Source: Typhlomys cinereus (taxonomy: Eukaryota > Chordata > Mammalia > Rodentia > Platacanthomyidae). From it: a stretch of DNA of 64,000 bases. Under the pieces are notes generated by a model, which saw nothing but the letters and a program-made list of their open reading frames with translations, had not been told where the DNA came from and searched no databases. The translations under genes were made by a program, and so were the position numbers. The stretch lies in NCBI GenBank assembly GCA_023101885.1, contig JALPQD010000406.1, positions 868,001-932,000 on the forward strand, in the 5' to 3' direction. Positions 11,468-24,296 of this stretch are shown here, piece by piece. The stretch's first letter is position 1. Each line of letters starts with the position of its first letter.

Positions 11468-12976
11468 ACCAATCCATCATTATTATCACTACTTAATGTG
11501 AACAGTATCTTCTCAGTGTGTACACTAACCAATTCAAGGGTGCTGCTTTAATAAGAAGACTTTTAAAAATGTCTATTTAATTTTCCATGGAAATAAAACT
11601 GTAGCAACTGGTTAAACAAATTCTGAAATAGTATAAATTAGTGTGCTTATGCTTTCCATAGAATTTTAAAAAAAAAGCAGATTTGCTGTGAAACCTAGTC
11701 AATGTGTGATCACTTCCAGTATTTTTCATTTTCCCTGCTATGATTTTTTTATTTCAGATTTTCCTTCTGCCAATGGCAGTCACCAATTTTAATTGAATGG
11801 CAGAACTGACTGTCGGTGCCATTCTCTTGAGTTTTGTACCACTGAATTTCAAGCGGGTTTCACTGGGACCTGCCAAGAGTAACTTAGGCCAACCTCTAAG
11901 TCTCCTTGTTAGACTTCTATCCTGGTTAGCCTTGTTTGCCTTTTGCCTGCTCTCTGATTAAACTGACATCATTTTGCCTTTTGTGACTCCAGTGTCATTT
12001 TCTGTTGACACTGTCTAGTAATGGTAACAGACTGATGCCCTTGTGAAATGGGGAGAAGCCATTGATTGGGTAGGTGTATTAATGCAGACCTGTTCGATGA
12101 CATGCAGCCTTGCTTTGTGTTAAGTGGCAGGTGAATGGGTGCCAGCAAGAGAGGTTATTAAGCACAGATAAGAGGCAGCACCTCTATTCACTGGCAATGT
12201 CACTTTCTCCCATTTGAGGAGAGACATTTGTTCAAGACATTTTCACCTCTCACTGACAATATTTAAGGCAGAAAGCTGCTGTCTAAGTTGCTGCTTGGCT
12301 GCAGAATACACCATTTTAAGAATATGAACTTTAGCAAGGTTTGACGTAAACAATTTATCCTTACACTGATATTTTCTTGACTGTTGACCCTTACACAAGA
12401 ACAATTATGCTGTTGAGAAAAGCAAAAGAAGGCATGGTGGTGAGTGCCATTTATATCAATATACTGTATCATTCAGAAATGTAATTTTTCTGATGTCTTC
12501 AAAAGAATCACTTTCTAATCATTTTAAACATTTTGAAATGAAGATATCAAAAATTGCAAATTTTTATAAATAATTAGGAATACAGTAGTAAAAAACTAAT
12601 TTTTGTTCTGATGCTATTATTGGAATTTAGAAGTCCTGCACTAAGTATGCTTAAAGATATTTAAGTATATGATAAGCTAACACTCTTTTTTAGCTAAGAA
12701 AGTATTTCTTTTTACAGGAAAATATATCTAGAGTGCTTTCTTTCTTTATGAATTGAGAAATGCTGACATTTCCCATGCAGATTTAACTGATGCTTAGTAG
12801 ACCTGTTATTTGTGGCTTTTGGTTTACTTTGAAATAGTTCATAAATCTTAACTTAGAATCAGTCATGCCCTTTAAAAGTTAAGCCTATTGCCATGATTTA
12901 CTACCTCAACTATCTTTCTTCAGTGTCTGTCTTGCCAGGAATGTTTTCCTTTTCAACTTAAGTAAAAGAGTCTTAA
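11468..12976. other. Unique non-coding DNA, possible conserved element inside
   Basis: No transposable element is visible. The part from about 11,870 to 12,480 has more balanced composition than the neighbours, lacks long A/T runs, and carries homeobox-type ATTA cores, which suggests constrained non-coding DNA. This is inference from texture only. Confidence 0.35.
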
Positions 12977-13270
12977 GGCAAGGAAGAAGGCTCCGTTGCT
13001 TAAGTGCTTCCAGCACAAACAAAAAGAACTGAGTTCAAATCTCTCTCACTCACTGAAAAACTGAGAATAATAGCACCTGCAATTCCAATACTGAGAAGGC
13101 AAAGCAAGAAGGTCCCTGGGGCTTTTGATCAGGAAATGTAACCAATTGTTGAGCTACAGGTCCAATGAGTAACGCTCTCCAAAAAATAATAAATGAATAC
13201 AAAGGAAAAGTAATTGTGATTGAGAAAGGTATTGACCCACTGGCTTTCAAAAAAGTACACACATACACAG

Positions 13271-13301
<31 letters not shown>

Positions 13302-13375
13302 GCTGAACCCCACACACATGTACACACATATAAACACACACTGAAGTTATACACACATGCACATACATCACACCT
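12977..13375 (+). mobile_element. B4-type composite SINE with (CA)n tail
   Basis: The head resembles a decayed ID/tRNA-like segment ('gaaggctccgttgcttaagt', 'actgagttcaaatctc'). A B1-like middle follows ('cacctgcaattccaatactg', 'aacgctctccaaaa'), then a long CA-rich end (13,257-13,375). This order is that of rodent B4 elements (ID plus B1 fusion). It is well diverged. Confidence 0.6.
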
Positions 13376-13818
13376 TTTAAACAGTTAAGACCTAAATTCA
13401 GAATTCACCAAGTATAGTTAATAAGCTTGAAAGTGCAAATGAAGATACAATCAAATGATCAATGTAAATGCTTTACTACCAGTCTGTTGCCTCCTTGATC
13501 TTCGGCACTGTCTTTTACAAAATGAGGACTATAATACATGGCAAAGTTGCTCTGATATAGGTAGAATAGTGTATTGAAAACACTCATGACTAGATGATAA
13601 TAAATATAATACTGGTCTCAGCAAATCATTAATTTTCTACTCCATTTCAAACATGCATAAGATCATCTCAATAATTACTCCTTAAATATGACAAGAAGAT
13701 CAAAGTAAGAGATAAAATTCAGATAAAACATACAATTCAGGCATGTTAAAAGCAGGGGTCTAGAATGTTCACATATGAAAGTATGTACTATGCATTGTCT
13801 TATTTATAACTCATCTCA
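13376..13818. other. Unique non-coding DNA
   Basis: No gene or recognisable repeat is seen. Confidence 0.4.
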
Positions 13819-14465
13819 AACTTTTTTAAAAATTTATTTATTTTTTACTTTTCTAAAAATATTGAGTACTAATCCTTGCTTCCCTCAGTCCTCCCTCCCT
13901 CCCATCTCCCTCCTTTTCCTCATCAATCCATTCCACTTCCTGACCACTTCTATGGACCCCAGGGTTCCCTCTGGCTTGTCTACTCTTGAGGGAGTTCAGG
14001 CCCCTGTGGCATACCAAGTTGCCCCTCCTTGGGTCACCCCACTTATAGTGATGTTTCCTTTCATTCATCCAACTCTAGCCTTAAGGTTTCCACTGTGTGT
14101 TCTTATCTATTTTCAGTTCCTTATAGTCAAGAGGGCATGTAGGTATTTCAGTCATCATGCAGGTCTAGTAAGACCAAGTCTCATTGTATTGAGCTCCTTG
14201 ATGCAGGAGTCCTGTCTTCTACTTCACATCTTTAGGTTCTTACAATCTTACCAACCCCTCTTTCTTGAGTTTCCCAAAGCTTTAGGATGGGGAAAGATTA
14301 GGATGGTCTGATTCTGGGTGAGCATTGATTGCCTAGTCACCAGTAATCTACATTATGACTGACCATTGCTGTCCATTTCACTGTTCTTCTACTAGACTAG
14401 GCTCAATCCTGTCAGGGTGTTGAGATACTCTACTTCTCTTGCAGAAGATTTCTAGGCTGTCGTCT
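13819..14465 (-). mobile_element. Old LINE-1 3' UTR (reversed, 5'-truncated)
   Basis: A T-rich start (poly(A) tail in reverse) is followed by a C/T tract and then a 3' UTR that matches, block by block, the forward copy at 25,776-26,336 and the rearranged copy at 8,931-9,585 (for example 'tctatggaccccaggg' versus its complement there). It also shares 'ggatggggaaagatt' with the younger L1 3' UTRs. The open frame across it is not a gene. Confidence 0.75.
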
Positions 14466-15213
14466 CAAACTTTGTGAACATATTTTTGTTTGTTTCACAA
14501 ATGAAAAATCTTAGGCTAAATATGTCAGAAAAATTCTTTAAGACAATACAAATCTTCCACCTTTCAAAATTTGTGCTTTTTTTTAACTCCAAAAGTCCTT
14601 GTGATCTTTAGCTATGATCAACCTTTGGATTTGTTTGATACTGGAAAAGTTGTCACTGTCTAATAATTACAAGGGAGCTAATAAACACAAGATTCAATGA
14701 TAATATTTGTGATAGAGGCCAGTCCTCACAGGTCTCCCTCCTTACTGCATCTGAAATTCTCTCCCTAGTTCAAAGATATTCCATATGTAAGAGAAGTTTG
14801 TGGTCATTTTATCTAGCCAAGGTTCAAATAACTGTAGTGTTTGTGGTTTAAGATACAATTCATAATCCCATAGATTCCAGGATTGGTTACTGTAAAGAAT
14901 CATAACCAATGGATATCAGATTAGACATAGTTTACATGTAAGGACTTTGCTTCTAAGAAGCACTATTGATTTGCTTATTATAAATTTCTTTTAAAACTGA
15001 ACTTACATGGATCTTAGATAAGATGACCTGTTTTTTTATTTGTCTAAACAAATTCCATCAATAATAGGGCTATAGAATAAATATAATTCTCTAAATTATT
15101 TCTATATCTTTCTCATTCTATTTTTCTATCACTCTTGACTTTCCATTAATGCAAACAAAATCATAAAAACTGTGTATATGCATAGAATTCCACTGTTGGT
15201 TATTTTATTTACT
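14466..15213. other. Unique non-coding DNA
   Basis: No gene or recognisable repeat is seen. Confidence 0.4.
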
Positions 15214-15241
15214 TGAGAAAGAGAGAAAGAGAGAGAGAGAG
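15214..15241. repeat. Short (GA)n tract
   Basis: About 28 bp of mostly GA/GAAA units, with no SINE body attached. Confidence 0.85.
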
Positions 15242-15398
15242 AACCCAGGTGTGGCTAAGGCATCTCATTTTGCACCTTTTAGTGCTTTTTAATTTGAATT
15301 TATATTATAACTGACACAGTAAGGATAAAATTCACATAATTTTGGAGTAGAATTGAAGTTTTCAGGCATGTATATATATAATTTGCCTTCTCAGATTA

Positions 15399-15770
15399 TG
15401 ATAGTTAGATTCAGGTGTCAACTTGACACTTACAGGCTGTTTGCAGCACAGCTCTGAAGTACTGATAGTTACGGCAAATCCTTGAACAAGCCTCTTCAGC
15501 CTTGCTGCAGCACCTCAATGACATTAGAGTCCAGGGTCTTAGGCCTTGCTCCTGTTCATTACTGATATCAGAGCTCAGCATTATCTGCCCTAACGCATGA
15601 CTGAGGTTTGATTTTTGGTTCTTCTGAGATATTCAGCTCAAGAACGGAACAGCTCTAGATAGCTACTGTCAAACTACACTGATTTTATTTTGGGAGTTAA
15701 TCTAATAAATTTCTTTATCCATGCATCCATTCTATTGATTCTGTTTCTCTAGAGAACCCTGACTAATACA
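15399..15770 (+). mobile_element. MLT2-like ERVL solo LTR
   Basis: The start 'tgatagttagattcaggtgt' with 'caacttgac' just after, and the end 'ctctagagaaccctgactaa' then 'taca', are the hallmarks I know from mammalian ERVL-type (MLT2 group) LTRs. The length of about 370 bp fits. There is no flanking internal region, and the 5-bp flanks no longer match, in keeping with great age. Confidence 0.65.
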
Positions 15771-15798
15771 CATATATAACATGTATTATATAGTGTTT

Positions 15799-16221
15799 AA
15801 GTTAGGGTTGAAGCAATCATAATTGGACTTTACATGCCCTGCGCAATGTCCAACACACTATTGACCTCACAAAGTCTAGCATCTGCTAAAGGCACCAAGA
15901 TCCTTGGAGGCAAGGGATTGGCAGCCACAGCCGTATTCCTATACTTAAGGGGAACACGGGAAAGGGTTCAGGGAAAGGCCACTGGGTCCTTGTACGTCAG
16001 GAGAGGAGGGCCCAGAGGAAAATCAGGCATGCACAAGAAAGGACTCTCTGGGAATTGGGGTGGGAGGCACTGGGGGATGGGGAGGGGGGGAGAGGAGGGA
16101 GAGCAGGGGTTACGGGGGGGAGGAGGAGGGAGGGATGGAACTGGTGTACCTATTAAGTTTGTATGAGCTGAAATAATAATAAAAATGTATTAATAAAAAA
16201 TAGAAAGTCAAAAAAATAAAA
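15799..16221 (+). mobile_element. LINE-1 3' UTR, 5'-truncated
   Basis: This forward copy of the last 400 bp of the younger L1 family matches the 3' UTR at 58,270-58,654, 33,770-34,158 and (reversed) 22,874-23,270. The order is 'gcaatcataattggacttt', 'ccaagatccttggaggcaag', a G-rich tract (16,060-16,140), 'cctattaagtttgtatgagc' and an A-rich tail. The 110-residue frame across it is an artefact. Confidence 0.9.
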
Positions 16222-16249
16222 GTGTATCCTCACACATTTGCCATTTCTT

Positions 16250-16540
16250 TTAATTTTTTTATTATTTATTCAATTGTGTGTGTATGCATATGTATGTGTA
16301 CGTGTGTATGTGTGTGTCTGTGTGTGTGTAGAACTACGGACGAATTCGGGAACCACCATGGACCGCCTCCACCTCCTTCTTGTTTACTCTGACCAGGGAT
16401 TAACAGGCTCCGCCCTACCAGGACCAGAAGCACAGGCTGCCCCCGCTTCCGCCTGGCGTCTATACGTGGGATCTGGGATCCGAACTCAGGACCTTCTGCC
16501 TGCAAGGCGGAGGCTTAACCCCTGAGCCACCTCTCCAGCC
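16250..16540 (-). mobile_element. Young B2-superfamily SINE (subfamily A)
   Basis: Reversed, full-length copy with tail, (TG)n, CpG-rich body and head. A perfect 17-bp target duplication, CACATTTGCCATTTCTT, lies at 16,233-16,249 and 16,541-16,557. It inserted just past the tail of the L1 fragment on its left. Confidence 0.95.
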
Positions 16541-16659
16541 CACATTTGCCATTTCTTGATAGTGATACATTTCAAAGTCTACTTTTCTAGGTTTTTGAAA
16601 ATACAATTTCAGATTTTTAGTTTCAGTTTTTTTCAGACCAGTATTTATAGACATCATTA

Positions 16660-17740
16660 TTTATTATTTCATTTATTTATTTAATTTATTAATTATCCAT
16701 TGACAAATCATTCCCAGTCTGCCTGCCCTCAACTCTGGCATCTATGATTCTATCCTCAGCTTCTATGAGATCAACTTTTATTTTTTTGTGTTTCATATTT
16801 TCATACAACGTAGTTATCTCCACTTCCATCCATATTGCCACAATGGCAACATTTCATTCTTTTTGTGATTGGTTCGTATTGTATCATGTATATGTGCCAT
16901 GGTTCTTTAATTCATTCAATAGTTAATATATGGTTTATAACCATTTCTTGGTTACTGCTAGTAGTACTATAACATAAATAGGAGAGCAGATGTCTATTTA
17001 ACATGCAGATTTCATTTTCTTGGATTTGTACCTAGGATTTGGAATTCTGCATCATATGGTAGTTCTATTTTTAATTTACTTATAATTAGTTTACCTTCAT
17101 ATTGTTTTCTATCATAGTTATGTCAATTTCCATTCTATTTTCATAAGTCAGCTTTTGTTTTCTGTGGTTTTGGGATATTGTCCAGAAAATTAGTCTCCAT
17201 TTCAGTAATCTGAAATAACATGGTTTTTATTTTACAAATTAAGATCTTACATTTAAGTTTTTAATTATTTTCAGTTGATTTTTATAACTTGTATTTTCAT
17301 TTTTTGACATGTGAGTATAATTTACCCAATGGTTTTAATGCTTCCCATTCATGTCACCAGTGCAAAAATTTACTTGGCTGTGTATGTGTGGACTTATTCC
17401 TAAAGTCTTTATTCTATTTTAAGACATACATATTTGATTTTAATATATAGTTAGTTATACAATAATTTTACTTTTGCCATTTTGTTCAAGATTGCATTAG
17501 CAATTAGCTTTCATACATTTACACATCAATTTTAATGTTATTTTACCATTTCTCCCAAAATATCATTATTTTGTCAGGGACTTCAATGAGTTTGTAAATG
17601 ATTTGAGGATAGTTTGGATAGTTTAACTGTGCTAATATTTTTTAATCCATGATAAAGATATCTACCAATTTTCTTTTCCTTTGTACTTTCTTTCATCATT
17701 TCTTTAGAGTTTGAGGTTTTTTAAAATGAATTCTTTCATC
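16660..17740 (-). mobile_element. Old mammalian LINE-1 fragment
   Basis: Read in reverse, this is a decayed L1 ORF2 3' part and beyond. Recognisable blocks are the reversed 'ccattgacaaatc...ttcatacaac' end, 'atggttctttaattcattca', 'gggagcagatgtct'-like text at 16,980 and, near 17,630, 'tgtgctaatattttttaatc'. No frame is open. It predates the rodent-specific L1s here. Confidence 0.55.
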
Positions 17741-18204
17741 ATCCACTTCACACACTGAGTAGCTTATTTTTTGTAGCTATCCATGAGATTAATTTCTTTA
17801 TTTCTATTTCAGATACTTTGGTATTTGCTTGTAGAAATCACTAGACCTAGAAGGATGCATCTCAGTCACCTATATCAATCATCACTAGCACCACAAAAAT
17901 GCATTGATAACATCCTAATCTCATTGTCCACCAATACCAACATAAGCCTAAGGAAGAGTCTGCATGCTGTGTGTTGATTCATTGAAAATGACTACTACAG
18001 CCAACCACAGTAAAACTCAGAAAAACTAGGTCTACCTGTGTCTTTCTAGCACCAGGATGTCCCAAAAGCTCTCTCAAAGGGCACTAGTAGTGAAAGTTAG
18101 CTTATAATTTCTGGGCCGATGAGATATGACCTTTCATTTTACTCTTTTAATAAAATATGTAGTGAAAGTAGATATGTGTTAGTATGTATTGGAAGCATAA
18201 GGTG
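17741..18204. other. Unique non-coding DNA
   Basis: No gene or recognisable repeat is seen. Confidence 0.35.
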
Positions 18205-18302
18205 GAAAATTGTTATAGGGTTGAAGCTAGCCTAAAATCTGTACCAAATTCCAGGCTACCTTGTTTCTTAGAATGAGAACCTGTCTCAAAACAAAATAAA
18301 AT
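18205..18302 (+). mobile_element. B1-like SINE relic
   Basis: The segment 'ttgaagctagcctaaaatct', 'ccaggctaccttgtttc', 'gaacctgtctcaaaacaaaa' follows the order of the 3' half of a B1 (7SL-derived) SINE ending in an A-rich tail. It is heavily diverged. Confidence 0.55.
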
Positions 18303-19691
18303 GATCAAAGCATTGATTTGTGTTTTGTTAGTAGATTCCTATTGCTTTTCATAACAGTTACTTCATTAATTTATTCACATACGGTCATTCTAGACCTTAA
18401 AAACTGCCAGTTGCATGAAAAAAGGAGCATTTTAACTTTGAAAAAATTAAAGAGAGGAGAGTAAATGAAAAGTTTTTATGCATGTATGATATATTCTGAA
18501 GAGTAAAATTCAACAATAACTAAAAGCAAATATCAAAAATGTGTAATATATAGTAAGGAAAACAGGTGTACAAACTCAAATAGAAAATAAAAGAAGAATA
18601 GAACTTGAGATATTGGCAGCTGTCAGGCTGAGGAGGACAGCGTTGTATTGTTTGTTCAGGGAAAACCTCTTTGAAATAAAGGAAGTTAGGCAGTGTGGTA
18701 CAAAAATAACTGGGAAGATGCTCCCAGGCAGAGTCAGCACATACTGAGGCAGGCCTCTCTTCTGACATAGGAGGAACGTCGAGCTAAAGTGTATTCCATG
18801 AAGACGGACAAATTGAGATCCAGAAAAGTAAGACAAGTGAAGGTGCATGGGCCCTCAGTCATAGGATTCTCTTGATCTGTACTCTTCATTTTATTGATAT
18901 TTATTAAAATTGCTGCCCTTTCTTCACGTGCTTGAAATTCTCAGATCTATATGTCTCATATCCTATCTTCCTTATGAAGCTCAAACTCAATTTAGTGGTT
19001 CAAGTTATGATGGTATCATCTAAGTCCCTTGATCTATTGGGATATGGTTCTTTTAGATCATGTAAAACTTTAAATATATAATTATTATTGCTGGAATAAT
19101 ACCATAAAAATTTTTAATTGCCAGGATAAATGGTTATGATTTCCTTCATAGTTGCTTGAGCACAAAGTTCAGAGATGTTTTGATCAAGGGTTTAAATACA
19201 TACTTAAATGCTAAAAGCATTCTAATTATTCATTAGCTCCTACTGTATATATGACTATAAATTCAATAAATTTTTTGTTTCCCAAAGAGTTGCAAAAATT
19301 TTATTCATGCTGAATGCTTGTTTTCAGATGTAAAAAATTATTATTAATTCAATTGAAGACATATATTTGGTTTTGAGTAACCACAATTTATATTGGTTCC
19401 CAGAAGTTGGAAACATTATCTATATTTTTATAAGGTCATGAGTTTCTTAATATTTTACAGAATATCTTATCTGCTTCTGGTATTTTAAAAGATACTTGGC
19501 CAAATATGCACTCATCTCCTTTATACATATTGGCTATAATAAAATTCACAATTATATAGCTTCCCATTATGTGTAATAATGTTTGGTCTAAATAATACTG
19601 ACTAGAATTTTACTAAAATAGAGGAGGTTATGTGCTATAGAAAACTGTTCTAAAGGCAATGGAAAATATGGTTCTTATTTTCTTATGCATC
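18303..19691. other. Unique AT-rich non-coding DNA
   Basis: This 1.4-kb stretch shows no gene or recognisable repeat. Short frames at 18,520-18,848 lack any domain resemblance. Confidence 0.4.
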
Positions 19692-20104
19692 TGTCATAGT
19701 TGGACACAGGTGTCAACTTGACAGTTGAGGGTTTGAGCTCTGGGCACATTAGTGGTTGAGTTAGGCCCAGAGCAAATCTGCAGGAGATTCTCTAGCTGAT
19801 GTGGAAGGCCCAGACTATGGGGGTGGGATTAAGGTGAAAATAAATCATGGAGAGCTGGTTGAGAGAGTTGGCATCCTTCTGTACACTTGGCCAGACATGT
19901 TGGTCTGGCAAGTAAGGATAGTCCCTCTCTCAGCCATTACGTAGAGATGGTGTGGCCAGTTCCCTTGGCCCTGGTGTTGGTGCATGCTCTCCTGTCAAGC
20001 TGGACTACAGACTGTAACCAGACTGCCGGTAAGAAAATAAACCCCTTGTTGCCTTAAGCTGTCTGATGGTCATTTATGAGCAACTAGACAGGCAAATGGC
20101 AACA
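19692..20104 (+). mobile_element. ERVL-type solo LTR (same family as 46,404-46,838)
   Basis: It begins TGTCATAG with 'aggtgtcaacttgacag' and ends 'gcaaatggcaaca', so it has TG...CA ends and the 'gtgtcaacttg' block of ERVL LTRs. It contains 'gtacacttggccagacatg', 'agaaaataaacccctt' (poly(A) signal region) and 'tggtcatttatgagcaacta'. The same blocks occur inverted at 46,404-46,838. Flanks GCATC and GCAAC match at four of five positions, as expected for a 5-bp ERVL duplication. Confidence 0.75.
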
Positions 20105-20243
20105 GCAACTATATTAAAAGAAAGTCATATTAAAATAATGAAAGCTTAATGCATTTGACATACAACAGGCTCAGTGCGGTGATAATTTACACTGAAAGCT
20201 TAAGTTTCATTTTGAGTAGTTTAATCTCCATTTCTTACATCTT

Positions 20244-20518
20244 TTTTATTATTATTTATTCAATTGTGTGTGTGTGTGTGTGCATGTATGTGTGTGTGTG
20301 TAGAACCACGGGCGAATTCGGGAACCACCATGGACGCCTTCACCTCCTCCTTGTTTACTCTGCCCCCGGATTCACAGGCTCTGCCCTACCAGGACCAGAA
20401 GCGCAGCCCCCCCCACCCCCCGCTTCTGCCCGGAGTCTATACGTGGGGTCTAGGATTTGAACTCAGGACCCTCTGCCTGCAAGGCAGAGGCTTAACCCCT
20501 GAGCCACCTCTCCAGTCC
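20244..20518 (-). mobile_element. Young B2-superfamily SINE (subfamily A)
   Basis: Reversed full-length copy with T-rich tail, (TG)n, a body with a C-rich run at 20,405-20,420, and head. A perfect 16-bp target duplication, CCATTTCTTACATCTT, sits at 20,228-20,243 and 20,519-20,534. Confidence 0.95.
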
Positions 20519-20534
20519 CCATTTCTTACATCTT

Positions 20535-22873
20535 GCCATAAAGTTTTAAGAGTAAAAATGGTTTATTTCATGATTCACAATATGTATGAATGCATGATAT
20601 TGCTTGATTTCACTTATGAAAATATAACATCATAATTTCCATTCAAAAAGCTTGATAATTACACAATCACAGTATTAAGGTAATATAAAAGTTATGGTAC
20701 TGTCACCTTGCCTGAATAAAACTGTCCTCCTAATGAAATTCTCAGTTCTCATAGGGTTGGAGGGAAAAGGGGAGACAATCTATTGCATGAAATCCCATAA
20801 AACTGAATCTGTGTGATCTTATTTGGTGCACGTTACTCGATTCATATACTGCTCAGTCTGGCACATTTGTAAATGCCTAGAAAATGTCAAATTAAGAAAA
20901 AGCCAACGTGACATCTCCATGTTTTGTCGTTGCCGGCAATGCTGGTGTCTGGGTGACATTAATGGAATGACAGCTGTTTCTTCCGCGTATTTGATGTATG
21001 GTCTCAGAGTAATTTCCTGATGGTTATTTTGGTTGCTGAATTTCCAGTTGTTGCAAGAACACTGATGACTGACACTCTTCTTAGAGGTAATTAAACTTTC
21101 AGCCCATCTGTGCAGTAACTTTCATAATATTTTCAAAGGGCACAGAATGCTTTTAATATTTGTACCACTTCATTTTTTGCTTGCTAAGGGACCTATTATC
21201 TAGCTGAACATGGTTGAAACAAGTTTTTTTTTAAAGCCAGTTAGAAAAAGGGAACATTAAAAATGTCATACTGGCAAGAAAACAATGTAACTAATACTGA
21301 ATTTAAAAACAGCCAGAATATCTTGTTTACCAAAACTCTACTTTCATCCTTACATTGGGTATTTTGTTTGCCTTTATGACATATAGTCTTGAAATAAAAT
21401 TACCCAATTTTTGTCATCCATGCATTCTTCTCACTTGATGTACTCATTATTTACTGAAAAGTATTTAAGCCAGCAAGAATTTGTGCAGAAAAACGAATCA
21501 GTGTTAGATTTACATTTTTTAACAAAAATGTTATAAACATCTAAATGCTATTTATAATAATCTTTCCTCTACTTCTCATTTTCCATTATCTGTGGTTAGT
21601 AATAATTCAAAACTTTATTATCTCTTTGATTCATCTTTTTATGATTTATAAATTCATTAGCATCAGAATAAATGTCTAAAACTTTCAAAAAGCAAATGAT
21701 TGAAAAGCATGGTAATTTTAATAAAATAACACAAGCAATAAAAATCTAATGGTTTACACAGCACATATAGGTTTCAAATTTTCCTTTTTAAATTACCGAA
21801 GACCTTCACAAAATCCCATGAATATGCTGTTAATGTCATTTGAAAAGTTCATGGTAGAATTTATGTTGTCATAGATTTACATGAAGCTCATTGTCATTGA
21901 ACTTGAATTTCAGAAAAGACATTAAAGAAAACATGCCAATAATGAGCGTGTATTCTCAGACAAATATATAAATGAAATGGAGACATAGTTGACTATGAGG
22001 AAAGTTATAAGAAAATGGAAACAGCACCATTGCAGATCTATGTGATGAATCATTCCTTTGGCCATATGGAATACAGAAGTAGAATAGAAATCAATAATTA
22101 CAACTGAAGCTATCCAGTAAATTTTTAGACAAATCTCATTTTTTACTAAAATGTTTCAAAGTTGAGGCAGAAGAGAGAATAAATGTGTCTAATAGAAAAC
22201 TGAAATTTAAGATAATTTACTAAAAATTATTGTCTTTTGTTCTATTCAATATTAAGCCTAGTTGGACATCTTAATGAATATATGCAATGTCATATTCTAG
22301 TAACTTTGCTAAAGATTAGCTAGAATAAAAATATTGCATTTAATATAATTATACAGCCACTAAGATTTGCTGATATGACTCAGTAACCATGCTGAATGAA
22401 TGTCTTGACACCTCAGTATCCATTGTCCCAGCATTCGCTAACAGACTTAATCATTATTAACAATGAAAAATTATCTTGCATCTACTTAACATTTTCCTAC
22501 TATTTATTTCTTTGCTTACTACTTAATCATGTAAGTGAAATTCATTATATTTTTCAGAGAATTGAAGGAAAACACACACATAGGATGAATTAGGTTACTT
22601 ATATCACCTGCCTCTTTCCTGTTTAACATGGAGGTTATTTCACTGACTTTCTTATGATTTGGGTATATATCACACATCCTAAACCTGTTGCATTTTCTTC
22701 TTGAGCACTTTTCCTAGGATTTAAAGTGCATTTATGTGGAAAAAAAAGCTTTACTTTATTTAAAGGTTTCTAATTTTCCTTTTAAGCACATAGCAAAATA
22801 AAAATGCTCACCATGGATAAGATTTTTCTGTGCTCATTCTGTACATAGTATCACTTTAGGCTTGCTGAAGCAA
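20535..22873. other. Unique non-coding DNA with enhancer-like segment
   Basis: This 2.3-kb stretch has no transposable element that I can recognise, which is unusual here. Positions 20,820-21,200 stand out. They hold several CpGs outside any SINE ('tgccggcaatg', 'ttccgcgtatttg'), homeobox-type sites ('attaatggaatgacagctgt', 'aggtaattaaac') and no simple runs. The rest is AT-rich. A conserved enhancer is a reasonable guess but not shown by sequence alone. Confidence 0.4.
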
Positions 22874-23964
22874 TTTTTTTTTTTTACTGTTAATACATTT
22901 TTATTATTATTTCAGCTCATACAAACTTAATAGGTACACCAGTTCCCTCCCTCCCTTCTTTGCGCTCCCCCCCCTCGTACCCCCTGCTCCCCCTCCCCTC
23001 CCCCCTCTCTCCCCAATCCCCAGTGCCTCTCACCCCAATTCCCAGAGAGTCCTTTCTTGTGCATGCCTGATTTTCCTCTGGGTCCTCCTCTCCGATGACG
23101 TACAAGGACCCAGTGGCCTTTCCCGTGTTCCCCTTAAGTATAGGAACACTGCTGTGGCTGCCAATCCCTTGCCTCCAAGGATCTTGGTGCCTTTAGCAGT
23201 TGCTAGACTTTGTGAAGTCAATAGTGTGTTGGACATTGCGCAGGGCATATAAAGTCCAATTATAATTGCTTCGGCCCTAACTTGTGTGGAGTATCTTGCA
23301 TATCATTGCTCCTCCCATCCTTTTGCTCTTACGCTCTTACTGCCCCCTCTTCCGCAAATGTCCCTGAGCTTCAGGATGGGGAGAGATTAATCTGGCCTAG
23401 TTCTAGGTGGTTGATACAGAGTCTCTGAAGTTCTGGATTGTGGTTTGTTGATTTTCTTTTGCAGTTTTGCTGCTCCTGCAATGCCCTTCACTCCATCCTG
23501 GTAGACATTGTATGTCACCCCATGGCCAGAGACAAAAAGCTGTTAAACTAGAGTCTTGTGATAAGAGCACACTCAAAGGTAGATGTAATAAAAGTGGGAA
23601 ACCACAGTGAGGGAGGGGTCTATCACCCATTTGCAAAATGGTTACTTTTTAATCTGCCAGACTATATGCCCTCCTCATCTGGTGAGATCATACCCCCTCA
23701 GTAGTAAATGATCAGGAACGAAAGTCTGTGAACTTAATCAGATGTCTCATTACTTATTTGTGTCCTTGATGGAGGCCTATTTTCTCTGCTGTAACATGGT
23801 CCCCTCTCTCCTTGTTTCTGGTGTAGCCCTCCTACCCCATCCCTCCTGTTCATAATCCTTGCAATTTCTGTAGGTATGACAGAGATTTTTCTTTGAGTGT
23901 CTCTAGGTGGGCTGGGTGGGTTTGGTACTAGGAGCCACCTATTAGGGAGTACATACGGCGCTTA
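22874..23964 (-). mobile_element. LINE-1 insertion, 5'-truncated (1.1 kb)
   Basis: From the left come a T-run (poly(A) in reverse), 'cagctcatacaaacttaata', a C-rich tract (the G-tract in reverse, 22,945-23,020), then the whole L1 3' UTR and the final codons of ORF2 ('aggagccacctattagggag' near 23,930). The homologue at 57,600-58,654 gives the order. It stops just inside ORF2, so it is a simple 5'-truncated copy. The open frames are antisense noise. Confidence 0.9.
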
Positions 23965-24296
23965 TTTAAATGAAGTTATATCTGAACTTGTGGGATGTAA
24001 CGATTTTATTTTATAAATAACAAGAGGTAGTTTTCGGTTTTACAAAAGTTAATTTGTTCACAGAAATTTACAATTTTTCTAGATCTTAGGTAATATCTCA
24101 TTTATTAGACTTTTGACATAGTGTTAAAAGTGCAATTGATGACTCAATATTTTCTTAATAAATAGTGTTAACTAAACATATATAGATGGTATTCAATTCC
24201 TTGTATTAGTAAAAGTAATTCTTAAACTGGATAAATATCTCAATGTTGCTACGTATTTTTATGATTTCATTTTTGTTATTACTAAAGATGCTTTCC

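Noticed and set aside
13775..14311. 178-residue frame as a candidate gene
   Set aside because: It lies entirely in a reversed old L1 3' UTR that has copies at 8.9 kb and 25.8 kb.
15834..16166. 110-residue Gly-rich frame
   Set aside because: It is the G-rich L1 3' UTR, repeated in other L1 tails.
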